This document shows positions 1 through 7,653 of a stretch of DNA of 14,333 bases, one piece after another. A program made the translations under genes and the position numbers. The number at the start of each line of letters is the position of its first letter. Positions within the stretch are counted from its first letter, which is position 1. The notes under the pieces were generated by a model, which did not search any database, was not told the DNA's origin, and saw nothing but the letters and a program-made list of their open reading frames with translations. This stretch comes from Myxococcales bacterium. Lineage in GTDB: Bacteria; Myxococcota_A; Polyangia; Polyangiales; Polyangiaceae. The stretch covers positions 1-14,333 of the forward strand of contig JAHFDX010000028.1 of assembly GCA_023248785.1 (NCBI GenBank), given 5' to 3'.

Positions 1-1
1 G

Positions 2-373
2 GCGAAGGACCGAAAGCTCCTCGGTTCGATCTTCCGAAGCATTGGGGACCCCAACGACCCTCTAAATATTTTTGGGGAAGGCACCGCCGATGTTCGCCGC
101 GACAGCATGGGCATCTTCGACGAAGCGACGGTGGGCGCGCCGATAGATGAAGCGCAAAAGCCCCTCCTGATGCACGCCCTTTGGGCGCTGCACATGGGAC
201 TTCTGCTCTTTTTCATTCACGACACGTCGAAGGGTCAGAAGAAAACGCGCCTGCTCACCGACGGCGCACTCGACCTCGTTGCAAACCTGCTTCCCTTCGC
301 ACCGATGCTCGCTCCAACCACAATGTCCGTGACGGCAATGCTCGAAGAGGCCGGCATACGCTTGCTGCGATAA
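2..373 (+). CDS. TetR/AcrR-family transcriptional regulator, C-terminal part (5' end outside window)
   Basis: This is the last 123 codons of a gene that enters from the left edge; frame 2 is open from the first full codon to TAA at 371-373. The visible part is all-helical. The stretch around bases 175-300 (LWALHMGLLLFFIHD, then KGQKKTRLLTDGALDLV) matches the ligand-binding and dimerisation domain of many TetR-type repressors, where a helix with an aromatic/His-Asp end is followed by a Thr-Arg-Leu helix. The DNA-binding helix-turn-helix lies upstream and cannot be seen; TetR proteins usually run 190-220 residues, so roughly 70-90 are missing. The internal ATG at 107 cuts through the domain and is unlikely to be the start. 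The gene converges with the glycosyltransferase at 396-1787. Its ligand and targets cannot be read from this fragment. The family call rests on the C-terminal pattern alone. Confidence 0.72.
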   Translation, partial: AKDRKLLGSIFRSIGDPNDPLNIFGEGTADVRRDSMGIFDEATVGAPIDEAQKPLLMHALWALHMGLLLFFIHDTSKGQKKTRLLTDGALDLVANLLPFAPMLAPTTMSVTAMLEEAGIRLLR

Positions 374-390
374 GGGTGCTGCGATAAGGG
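363..390. repeat. Perfect 14-bp tandem repeat over the TetR stop codon
   Basis: The unit TGCTGCGATAAGGG occurs twice head to tail, at 363-376 and 377-390, with no mismatch. The first copy contains the in-frame TAA stop of the TetR-type gene; the second carries the same TAA in a different frame. It lies just before the stop codon (396-398) of the convergent glycosyltransferase. It looks like a simple slippage duplication. No hairpin terminator is visible in the 22 bases between the two genes. Confidence 0.9.
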
Positions 391-395
391 CACGG

Positions 396-1787
396 CTAGA
401 ACTGCGGCTGAACCCGCGCACGTTTCTGCGTTGGCGGCGGACGAAGGAAACCCGCAAGGTACATGCTGCCATTAACCACCGCCCACGATCGCGCGTGGCG
501 CTGGGTCGTCATCCATTGGGTAGCGCGCGAACTCTTGTAAGCGGGTCGCAGCCCACTTGACGCGAGGTGACGCTCGGCGCTGTCGAACGCCTCGACCATC
601 GCGAGCTTCACCGCATGAGGCGAGCAGCGCTCCCGCGAACGGCGGGCGGCTTGCTTTCCAAGAAGAGCGCGATGCTCCGGCGATTCTAGGAGTTTAAGAA
701 CCGCTTCGCCAAACGCGCGATCACTGTCCGCATCACCATGTGCGCTTGGACCAGCGTCGAGCACCAGGCCGTTGATGCCGTCGGTCATTTGCGCATCCAC
801 ACCCATTCCGTCTGCAAATGCAACCGTCGGTGTTCCACAATAGAGCGCCTCGCCGAGGACGTTGCCGTATGTCTCGCTGAGAGACGCGTGAACGAAAAGA
901 TCAGCGTGCGCGTAGTAATCGGCCATCTTGGTGAAGGGAACTTCACCGGGGAAAAACACGCGGTGCGAAACGCCCTCTTCGCGGGCGACTCGCTCGTAGA
1001 ACTCTGTATCGGGGCCAACCCCTAAAAGCGTGAGTGATGCCGTCGGATCGGAGGGCGCAATGGTTCTGGCGAAGATACGAATCAACCGGTCTTGAGATTT
1101 TTCGCGCGTATGTCGCCCAGCGCAAAGCAAACGCGAGCCGTCACGATAGGTGGGGCCCAAGATCGAAACGTAGGGATCTGCGCCGAGAGATCGATCGAAG
1201 AACTCCGGCTGTACCGTACGAGGTATGACGTGGATGGGTACAGTCACTCCGCGCTCGCGCCAGTATTCGCGAAGGCCCTCGCTGAGGACCACGAGCCCGT
1301 CGCTGTCGTTGTAGACACGCGAAAACAATTTCTCGCAGGGGCGCTTGAGGAGGCGCTCGACCCCGGCGTGAACGCCCGGAATTTTGGCGATGCCTTCTGG
1401 AAGAAGCACGTCGTAGGCGGCGCTCAGGTGCGTAGTGTTTACGCAAAGAAGCGGAACACCCTTCATCTTGCGAAGCCAAACGCCGAACTCGAGGACAAGC
1501 GTGGTGGCTTGGCCAAAACACAAATCGAAGTTCCAGCGTGATGAATCAAAGATCCACCGGGCACCTGGCATGGGCAGGTACAAACCGGGATAGGTTTTCA
1601 AAGGAACGCTGGGCAGCTCAACCGTACCGGGTGGCAATTCTGTATCCTGCGCTTCCGGATCCGCGGGGCCGATCACAGTCACGTCATGACCCGCTTTGCG
1701 AAGCGCGTGATAGAGAAAACGCGTTTGAAAAACCGCGCCGTTTGCATAAGGAATACGCGTAAAGTCGCTAAGGATGGCAACGCGCAT
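396..1787 (-). CDS. GT4-family glycosyltransferase
   Basis: A 463-residue GT-B fold, retaining glycosyltransferase of CAZy family GT4, transferring a sugar from a nucleotide-sugar donor at the cytoplasmic face. The N-terminal Rossmann half begins MRVAILSDF with a conserved Gly-Ala stretch near residue 16. The donor-binding half has AGRHTREKSQDRL (223-235), a GVGPD loop (256-260) and the E-x7-E signature SETYGNVLGEALYCGTP (E305 and E313). The frame is open further upstream to 2108, but I set the start at the ATG of 1787. There the protein begins as family members do, and a GAGGG ribosome binding site (1794-1798) sits six bases away. The upstream extension is low-complexity and would overlap the divergent gene. 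About 60 C-terminal residues after 400 are not typical of the domain. It is alone on its transcript and has its own candidate sigma-54 promoter. Substrate unknown. Confidence 0.9.
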   Translation of the reverse strand: MRVAILSDFTRIPYANGAVFQTRFLYHALRKAGHDVTVIGPADPEAQDTELPPGTVELPSVPLKTYPGLYLPMPGARWIFDSSRWNFDLCFGQATTLVLEFGVWLRKMKGVPLLCVNTTHLSAAYDVLLPEGIAKIPGVHAGVERLLKRPCEKLFSRVYNDSDGLVVLSEGLREYWRERGVTVPIHVIPRTVQPEFFDRSLGADPYVSILGPTYRDGSRLLCAGRHTREKSQDRLIRIFARTIAPSDPTASLTLLGVGPDTEFYERVAREEGVSHRVFFPGEVPFTKMADYYAHADLFVHASLSETYGNVLGEALYCGTPTVAFADGMGVDAQMTDGINGLVLDAGPSAHGDADSDRAFGEAVLKLLESPEHRALLGKQAARRSRERCSPHAVKLAMVEAFDSAERHLASSGLRPAYKSSRATQWMTTQRHARSWAVVNGSMYLAGFLRPPPTQKRARVQPQF

Positions 1788-1883
1788 TGGGCGCCCTCGA
1801 CGTGCGAGCAACGCAGCAAACGGGTCCCCGGTGGGTGACCCCGAAGGAGCGGCTGCAGTGCCAACTGAAGTGGAAGCGCGACC
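1788..1883. promoter_or_regulatory. Divergent intergenic promoter region between two glycosyltransferases
   Basis: This 96-base spacer separates the starts of two divergent GT4 genes, so it should hold promoters for both. It contains the ribosome binding sites of each: GAGGG on the minus strand at 1794-1798, and GGAAG on the plus strand at 1872-1876. It also contains a candidate sigma-54 element listed separately. I see no convincing -35/-10 pair for the plus-strand gene. Confidence 0.55.
1848..1864 (-). promoter_or_regulatory. Candidate sigma-54 (-24/-12) promoter for the glycosyltransferase at 396-1787
   Basis: Read on the minus strand the site is TTGGCACTGCAGCCGCT. The -24 half, TTGGCAC, matches the sigma-54 consensus exactly. 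The invariant GG (1862-1861) and GC (1850-1849) are separated by the required 10 bases. The -12 half is weaker, CCGC in place of TTGC. Transcription would start near 1837, giving a leader of about 50 bases before the ATG at 1787. A sigma-54 activator is encoded at 11262-12635, which makes the match more plausible. Its enhancer site is not identified. This is a by-eye match only. Confidence 0.4.
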
Positions 1884-3029
1884 TTGAAGATTCTCGATCT
1901 GACGGATTTCTTTTCGGACCGAGGCGGAGGTATTCGAAGCCATCTTGCGTGCAGAGGTCATATTCTGTGCCAACTCGGACACGAGCACCTTGTTGTGGCG
2001 CCCGGGCCTAAAGACGAGACAAAGGAGATCACCCTCGGGCACGAACATCGTGCGCGCCGAGAAATACGGATTAGCGGGCCGTCCATGCCCTACGACCCTT
2101 CGTATCACTGGATGTTACGAGTGGACAAAATCAGGGAGCTCATAGAAGCCGAGCGCCCGGATGTTCTCGAGGTCCATTCCCCGTATTTTGCAGCACTATC
2201 TGCTGCGCTCACGCCGTCATCCGCCCGCGGGATCACGACATTTTTTTGGCATTCCAATCACCTAGATACGTATGTTCGGCCTTGGTTGGTCCCAAAGCTC
2301 GGCATCCGTACCACAGAAAATCTGCTCGCGCCCGTCTGGAGATTCACAGGCGCACTTCTTCGTCGCTGCGAAGCCGTCTTTACAGCTAGCCGTGGCGAAT
2401 TTGCAACACTTCGTGGACACGGTGTGAACTCCAGTCACTGCGTTCCATTTGGCGTGGATACCAAAATATTCACACCGACAAGGCGGTCTGGCCAGGCCCC
2501 TAGCTCGCCTTTGCGGCTCGTGGGCGCTGGCCGGCTTGCGTTTGAAAAGCGGTGGGACGTGGTGATTGAAGCGGTGAAGCGTGTTTCAAAACAGGTAGCG
2601 GTGGAGTTTACGCTCGTCGGAGATGGCCCGGAACGCCCACGGCTGCAAGCCATGGCGAAGGAGGCGTCGAACATCGCGATCGCGCAGTTCACCTCCGACC
2701 GAGGCGAGCTCGCGGGCCGGTTCGCGTCTGCCGATATTTATGTGCATGCGTGTCCCTACGAAACGTTTGGACTCACGGTGGCCGAGGCCGTTGCATGTGG
2801 CACACCTGTGGTGGTTCCAAACCATGGTGGCGCGCAAGAGAGTGTTGCGCCCGGCGCATCGGAGACGTACCGCGCGCTCGACCCAGAAGACTGCGCACGA
2901 GCGATCGTGCGCCTGGCGAAGCGTCACGACGCCTGGTCGATCGCCCGTGCGCATGCCTTGGGCGTTCGGTCGGTCTACGATCATATTCAAGACGTGCTCG
3001 CTGTTTATGAAAGCTGCCTCAATTCGTGA
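1884..3029 (+). CDS. GT4-family glycosyltransferase
   Basis: A 381-residue GT-B glycosyltransferase of family GT4, expected to act in the cytoplasm on a nucleotide-sugar donor. The N-terminus MKILDLTDFF is followed by the glycine-rich acceptor loop DRGGGIRSH (12-20). A His-containing loop FWHSNH lies at 121-126. The donor half shows VGAGRLAFEKRWDVVIEA (213-230), the LVGDGPE loop (244-250) and the E-x7-E signature YETFGLTVAEAVACGTP (E293 and E301). The start is a TTG at 1884, chosen because the protein begins there as in the family and GGAAG (1872-1876) lies seven bases upstream. It diverges from another GT4 gene and is followed after 15 bases by the DUF2334 deacetylase-like gene, with which it is probably cotranscribed. 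The two may install and then deacetylate one amino sugar; that pairing is an inference from spacing. Acceptor unknown. Confidence 0.9.
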   Translation: MKILDLTDFFSDRGGGIRSHLACRGHILCQLGHEHLVVAPGPKDETKEITLGHEHRARREIRISGPSMPYDPSYHWMLRVDKIRELIEAERPDVLEVHSPYFAALSAALTPSSARGITTFFWHSNHLDTYVRPWLVPKLGIRTTENLLAPVWRFTGALLRRCEAVFTASRGEFATLRGHGVNSSHCVPFGVDTKIFTPTRRSGQAPSSPLRLVGAGRLAFEKRWDVVIEAVKRVSKQVAVEFTLVGDGPERPRLQAMAKEASNIAIAQFTSDRGELAGRFASADIYVHACPYETFGLTVAEAVACGTPVVVPNHGGAQESVAPGASETYRALDPEDCARAIVRLAKRHDAWSIARAHALGVRSVYDHIQDVLAVYESCLNS

Positions 3030-3044
3030 TGCACGATTCGTAAC

Positions 3045-3779
3045 ATGAAACTACATATTTCGATCCATGACACATCGCCCACATGGCGTTCGGAAATCGA
3101 ACAAGCCCTCGCTCTGTGCCATGCGCGACACATCAAACCTGCACTGCTCGTAGTTCCTAACCTTCACGGCGAGGCGCCACTACTCGAGCACGCCGACTTT
3201 GCAGAGCACCTTCGCTCGCTCCAGAAGGAAGGACACGAGATGTTCCTTCACGGATATTTTCACAAGGCAACGGCAACCGAAGCGGAACGAGGTACGAATC
3301 GTGTTCGCTGGTACGTTGAGCAGCGATTGGTGTCGAACCGCGAAGCGGAGTTTGGCTCTCTCTCGGCGAAGGAAACACGGGCGCGATTGCAGCTTGGGGA
3401 GACAGTGATGTGCGATGCGGGGCTCACGATCGACGGATTCGTACCTCCAGCATGGACATTTTCGGCTTCGCTCCTCGAGGAGCTGACGAAACGCGAGTAC
3501 GCGTACACTGAGGATCACTTGCGAATTTTCTCGCCGAAGAAGCGCGCGCGCCAAACGAGTCTCGTTCTGAACTTTGCAAGCCGTTCCAAGTGGCGAATTG
3601 CGTCGACCGCTGCGTTCGTTCGGTTGGCTACGCGACTCCATCCACCATTGCCAACACGCATCGCGATTCATCCGACCGACCTTCGCGTTCCTTTTCTGCT
3701 GGGCGAAACGGAACGCCTGCTGGACTGGGCGGCGACGCAGACCGTAGTGCGTGCGACTGACCTTTTTGATGAGGCTTAG
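3045..3779 (+). CDS. DUF2334 polysaccharide-deacetylase-like protein
   Basis: A 244-residue protein of the DUF2334 group, within the carbohydrate esterase 4 / polysaccharide deacetylase fold. These are thought to be metal-dependent N-deacetylases, though few have been tested. Visible catalytic pieces are the N-terminal Asp in ISIHDTSP (D9), the metal-ligand pair H69-x3-H73 in HGYFHKA, an acidic EAEF segment (101-104), the GFVPPAW motif (131-137) and a late His in AIHPTD (H209). All expected positions are present, so it should be active. There is no signal peptide, so it probably acts in the cytoplasm on a lipid-linked or soluble glycan. It follows the upstream glycosyltransferase by 15 bases. 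No clear ribosome binding site precedes the ATG, which suggests coupled translation. Its TAG stop overlaps the TAA stop of the convergent exporter gene by four bases (3776-3779), leaving no room for a terminator. Confidence 0.85.
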   Translation: MKLHISIHDTSPTWRSEIEQALALCHARHIKPALLVVPNLHGEAPLLEHADFAEHLRSLQKEGHEMFLHGYFHKATATEAERGTNRVRWYVEQRLVSNREAEFGSLSAKETRARLQLGETVMCDAGLTIDGFVPPAWTFSASLLEELTKREYAYTEDHLRIFSPKKRARQTSLVLNFASRSKWRIASTAAFVRLATRLHPPLPTRIAIHPTDLRVPFLLGETERLLDWAATQTVVRATDLFDEA

Positions 3780-6346
3780 CTTGAACGTTTGGGACTCAGC
3801 CAATGCAAGAGCGCCGGAAGGACGAGGACCGCGGCGATGACACACGCCACTTCACCGCTCAATGCGAGCAGCCCGAACGACTGCAACGCTTGGTTATCAG
3901 CCACCACAAGCGATCCATAACCAACTGATGTGGTGAAGCTGCAAAGAAGCACCGCGCCGGCGACCCGCTTTACGGATCCAGAGACGTCACCACCGAGTAA
4001 GCGGCTGCGATCGTAGACGTTGAACGGGTACTCGGCGCCGATTCCAAATGTGATCGGTAGGGCAATAAAATTGAGGAAGTTCAACCGGACGTCAAACCGT
4101 CTTGCACCTGCAACGAGCCAAACAACACCCATCACGAGCGACAGCATAACCGCAAAAGCACCCTTTACGTTTCGCGTCGCAAGGACGACGACAAGGAGAA
4201 CCGCAAGAAAAGAGACGATCGTTGCTTTCGGTCCGTCGCGTTCGAGCGAGCGGATCATTTCGGCAAATAGGGTCGAGCGGCTTGCCGTTTGAACGGTGCT
4301 TCCGTCGGCAAGCTTCACGTTGTCAGTCGTCTTGGCGATTCGAAGGACGGTTTTTCCATCGGAGTACGAGATGTCTTGTTGATGGGCAAAGTCCCAATAT
4401 TTTAGGTAAAACACAGTGCCAACCGTGCCGTTGGCCTCCTCGAAGCGGCGACGAAGGAGGGCGGGCAAGTCCTTTCCTGTCACGGGAGAGAGCGTCTCGG
4501 GCGGCTTCAACTCCTCTACACGCGCGCGGTCCTTCGAGTTGAGCGACGCGAGCACGCGCGGCGTCATCTTGTCGCGAATACTCGCAAGCAATTTGATTTT
4601 CTGACGTTGCTCCTGCAGTGACCCGGGCAAGAAGTCTTCAATGCTCACAATTTCAGCAACAAGCCGCCCCTCTGCGTCTGTCGCATCGTTCTTGAAAATG
4701 GCTTCCTTCACGAGGGGCACCTGGTCCGGCGCGTCAGCGAGCATTTGCGCGCCCGCAATATTCATCTTTCCCCCAAACACGCGATCCGATTTGTTGCTCC
4801 ACTCGCCTGCCCCACCTTGTTTCTTCGATCCGCGCGAACCCAGCTTGTCAAAATTGTACTCCCATGGGTCGGCAAGAAAGCGAGGCACGCCGAGTGCAAG
4901 GATTATTGTAACCATTGTTGATACAATAACAATGGTGCGAGGGAATCGCTCGGTGATGCGAGCCAGTGCGCCCGTGAAGTGGCTTCGACTTCCGTCAGGA
5001 CGGAGCGATTCAGTGCCCGCGCTCGCCCATGTGGGCATACGCGCCTGCAAGCGTTCGACGAGAACGATCATCGCAGGCACGACGGGGATCATCGATAGCC
5101 ACACGAGCAGCATTCCGACAAAACCGATGAGTCCAAACTGACTAAAGCCACGGAAGGACGTCACCGTGAGCGAACCGTATGCAATGGCCGCAACGCAAGC
5201 GCCCACGAGCTCTGCGCGAAACGCGTTTAGGACGGCCTCCGTTCTAGCCGCATCAGGTGCGATACCCCGCGCGCGGAACTCTTTGTAACGCGACAAGAGC
5301 ACAATTGGATAGTTGATTCCATTGCCCAAAATGATCGCCCCTAGAAATGCGCCCGAGGTGTTGACGTACCCGAATTTCCACATCGCAAATGCGTATGCCG
5401 AACCCACTCCAAGCAGGGCCGGCAACGTGATGATGACGATCGCCCATGTTGAGCGGAAATAGAGAATGAGGCCCGCAACAATGACAACAAACGCGAGGAG
5501 CGAAGCCCACCGCGCCTCGGAAAGGATCGACTGTTTTTCCGCCACAATGTTGGGAATGTCGCCCGCAAAGCCGACGCGCATTTGGGAGTGAAAGGTTTCT
5601 GGTTTGGATTCGGCCACGAGCTGTTGCACATCCGCATAAAGCTCGTCGCTCGCCTTGTCGCCAAGCCCCGTTGTCTGGGCAACGACGCGAATGCCCGCCA
5701 TCGTGCCGTCCTGTGTTTCGAAATAGCCCGAGGGGAACCGATTGGCGGCGCGCGATTTGTCATCCCATCGGTTACGAATATCTTCAAGACCCCAGCGATC
5801 GTCGATCTTCTTGGACGTATCGGTCTTGGACTTGCCTGCCTCGTCGTCGTCGAAGGCGCTCTTTGCGATCTCGTCTTCGAGCGCCCGGTCGACCTTATCG
5901 AGATCGGCAACTCCAGCGTAGAGCCACTTTGTTCGCTCAAAGTATGTTGACACGTCTTTTGTGCCCGATTCTACGTAGCCGATAAGAACCGGCGGACAAT
6001 GCGAAGCACATGCGAGATCAGAACCGCATTGATTCTTGCAGTCGCGTGGCGCCTTCGCGAAGGACTCGAGGCGCAACGTGAGCTGATCAACGAATGCGTG
6101 GTTTTGCTGCCGATCGGGTGACTCAACGATCACGACCAACGATGCCCCTCCATTTACGCGCCCCAGTTGATGTTCGAACGCGCGGAACGCTGAGCTGTCG
6201 CGAGGAAGGAGTTCGAGCAAGTCACTGCGCAGTTGAAGATGAGACGCGTACCACCAAGTCGACACGAGCACACAGAAGGCAATCGCCAGCACCCGCCAGG
6301 GATTTCTCTGCGCCGCATTAACGATGGCCTCGAGGATGCGCTTCAT
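3776..6346 (-). CDS. RND-superfamily MMPL/HpnN-like lipid exporter
   Basis: An 856-residue inner-membrane transporter of the RND superfamily, closest in architecture and length to HpnN/MMPL lipid exporters. I see 12 membrane segments in the usual 1+5 / 1+5 order: about 17-34, 280-297, 301-320, 328-349, 378-396, 404-430, then 470-488, 707-723, 728-747, 757-775, 795-815 and 822-848. Two large periplasmic loops (35-279 and 489-706) separate them. The LLPRD motif after TM1 is typical. The proton-relay positions are unusual: GNGINY (341-346) and GIGAEY (768-773) carry Asn and Glu where the family normally has Asp. The first loop has four cysteines spaced C-x3-C-x5-C-x3-C (103-117). The ATG overlaps the flippase stop as ATGA, with GAGG four bases upstream. 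It is the last gene of the operon. Substrate is likely a lipid or glycolipid, by family and context. Hopanoid transport is not supported, as no hopanoid genes are nearby. Confidence 0.87.
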   Translation of the reverse strand: MKRILEAIVNAAQRNPWRVLAIAFCVLVSTWWYASHLQLRSDLLELLPRDSSAFRAFEHQLGRVNGGASLVVIVESPDRQQNHAFVDQLTLRLESFAKAPRDCKNQCGSDLACASHCPPVLIGYVESGTKDVSTYFERTKWLYAGVADLDKVDRALEDEIAKSAFDDDEAGKSKTDTSKKIDDRWGLEDIRNRWDDKSRAANRFPSGYFETQDGTMAGIRVVAQTTGLGDKASDELYADVQQLVAESKPETFHSQMRVGFAGDIPNIVAEKQSILSEARWASLLAFVVIVAGLILYFRSTWAIVIITLPALLGVGSAYAFAMWKFGYVNTSGAFLGAIILGNGINYPIVLLSRYKEFRARGIAPDAARTEAVLNAFRAELVGACVAAIAYGSLTVTSFRGFSQFGLIGFVGMLLVWLSMIPVVPAMIVLVERLQARMPTWASAGTESLRPDGSRSHFTGALARITERFPRTIVIVSTMVTIILALGVPRFLADPWEYNFDKLGSRGSKKQGGAGEWSNKSDRVFGGKMNIAGAQMLADAPDQVPLVKEAIFKNDATDAEGRLVAEIVSIEDFLPGSLQEQRQKIKLLASIRDKMTPRVLASLNSKDRARVEELKPPETLSPVTGKDLPALLRRRFEEANGTVGTVFYLKYWDFAHQQDISYSDGKTVLRIAKTTDNVKLADGSTVQTASRSTLFAEMIRSLERDGPKATIVSFLAVLLVVVLATRNVKGAFAVMLSLVMGVVWLVAGARRFDVRLNFLNFIALPITFGIGAEYPFNVYDRSRLLGGDVSGSVKRVAGAVLLCSFTTSVGYGSLVVADNQALQSFGLLALSGEVACVIAAVLVLPALLHWLSPKRSS

Positions 6347-7653
6347 ACCGCCTCGGAGCGTTGGCGCGCTTTAAGGACACGCAAGAATTGGTAAAAGAAG
6401 ATCGCCGCTATGCACGTATGAACGAGAGCCGTCGCAAGCGCAAGCCCTCGAACACCGAGGGACCGCACGAGAATCAAGTTGAAGAGGACATTCAGCGACG
6501 CGTTGAGGACTCCAAGAGGAACCATGATGCGCTGATTTTGAAGCGCAACGTGTGCACGCGCGAGTACGAGAAGCCAGGCAAACGGAACGACGCCTACAAG
6601 CGCGTACGGCAAGATGGCAACAAGGACGGAAAGACCTGCTTCGTCCATCGTCCCGTGAAAGAACAGCACTCGCAATAGAGGCTCTCGAACCCACGCGAGG
6701 AGGGCCGAAAGAGCGAGACCGAACACGGCGGTGCCGATGAGGCTTTGCACAACGAGAGAGCGAAATTTCCGATAGTCGCGACGCACGGCCACGTGTGAGA
6801 GACGCGACAAGAGCGGCGTAAAGAGCACGGCCTGCAGGATGCTCGTTGGCACAGACGCCACATCGCCCGCGTACTTGAACATCGTGGCCGAGCCTTCCCC
6901 CGTACGCTGCGCCATCGCTTGATCTACGACGGGGTTGATGCGTGTCACCATCGACCCGATGGACTCAAGCCCAGCCAGACGAAAGAACTTATCGGCGGCT
7001 TCATGATGCGCGCGCAGCCCAAACGCCGTTGCCCCAAAACGGCGCTTCCATGCAGCTTCGAGAGTTACGATAGCCGCGAGTTCCCCGACCGCAAACGCGT
7101 AAGGTGCGGACGCAATACCAAACCGCGCGCGCACAAACCAAAGGAGCACAAGTGCGAACGCCGAGCCCGTGCCTGTTGCGACGGTCGGAACGACAAGCCA
7201 CCCCATTCCTTGGAAGCAGCCTGCAAGCGACGCGCGGTATGAAACCATCAGCAGCCAAACCCCGAACCCGGCGCTCTCAAGCAACGCCATTTTCAAATTC
7301 GACACTTTATAGGTTACATATCCGAAGGCGACAACAAATGTCACTGCGGCAATCACGCAACCAATCCGCACGGTGCGCGCAACCACTGCCGCCGTGAACC
7401 TTCCAACTTCGTTTGATTGCCGCGAGCGAACTTCTGCCATTACGGGGATAACCGCAGAGTCTTGAAAAGAAGAGACCACGATCGAGGCGAAAAATGTAAC
7501 TACCGACGCCAGGAAATAATATCGATCGGTCGCTTCGCTTCGCCCAAACCACGCAGCGAAAAGAAGCGGCATCGCAGCTTCGAGCCCTCGGAACACGATT
7601 TGCGCGGGCGCGAGCAACAACATGGTGCGACCGAGCGACGGAGGCTCGGTCAT
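6343..7653 (-). CDS. MurJ/MviN-like lipid-linked oligosaccharide flippase
   Basis: A 436-residue polytopic membrane protein, mostly hydrophobic, with about 12 membrane helices. It fits the MviN/MurJ branch of the MOP exporter superfamily, which flips polyprenyl-linked sugars across the inner membrane. Matching pieces are the N-terminal segment with FFASIVVSSFQDSAVIPVMA (54-73) and the central INPVVDQAMA ... YAGDVASVP region (about 239-270). The late LNASLNVLFNLILVRSLGVRGLALATA stretch begins near residue 383. True MurJ is about 510 residues with 14 helices, so this is a shorter paralogue. With glycosyltransferases around it, a specialised glycolipid flippase is more likely than the cell-wall lipid II flippase. 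The ATG at 7653 overlaps the preceding gene's TGA (ATGA) and has GAGGA seven bases upstream. Its own stop overlaps the exporter's ATG in the same way. Function in this locus is inferred. Confidence 0.8.
   Translation of the reverse strand: MTEPPSLGRTMLLLAPAQIVFRGLEAAMPLLFAAWFGRSEATDRYYFLASVVTFFASIVVSSFQDSAVIPVMAEVRSRQSNEVGRFTAAVVARTVRIGCVIAAVTFVVAFGYVTYKVSNLKMALLESAGFGVWLLMVSYRASLAGCFQGMGWLVVPTVATGTGSAFALVLLWFVRARFGIASAPYAFAVGELAAIVTLEAAWKRRFGATAFGLRAHHEAADKFFRLAGLESIGSMVTRINPVVDQAMAQRTGEGSATMFKYAGDVASVPTSILQAVLFTPLLSRLSHVAVRRDYRKFRSLVVQSLIGTAVFGLALSALLAWVREPLLRVLFFHGTMDEAGLSVLVAILPYALVGVVPFAWLLVLARAHVALQNQRIMVPLGVLNASLNVLFNLILVRSLGVRGLALATALVHTCIAAIFFYQFLRVLKARQRSEAV

Noticed and set aside
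1822..1841. Imperfect inverted repeat GGGTC/GACCC in the divergent spacer
   Set aside because: Only five paired bases around a ten-base loop in GC-rich DNA; not enough to call an operator or hairpin.
1788..2108. N-terminal extension of the glycosyltransferase at 396-1787 (107 extra residues)
   Set aside because: It would overlap 225 bases of the divergent gene, is low-complexity, and lies upstream of a natural fold start with a good ribosome binding site.
3180..3845. 221-codon antisense frame opposite the deacetylase gene
   Set aside because: Arg/Ser-rich composition with no family pattern; the plus strand carries a complete DUF2334 protein.
5341..5940. 199-codon frame inside the exporter gene
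   Set aside because: Same-strand out-of-frame shadow; Arg/Ser/Thr-rich and without motifs, while the exporter frame is continuous.
3776..6346. Naming the exporter HpnN (hopanoid transport)
   Set aside because: Only general architecture matches; no squalene or hopanoid genes are near, and relay residues differ.
6343..7653. Naming the flippase murJ
   Set aside because: It is about 75 residues shorter than MurJ and sits in a glycosyltransferase operon, so a paralogue is more likely.
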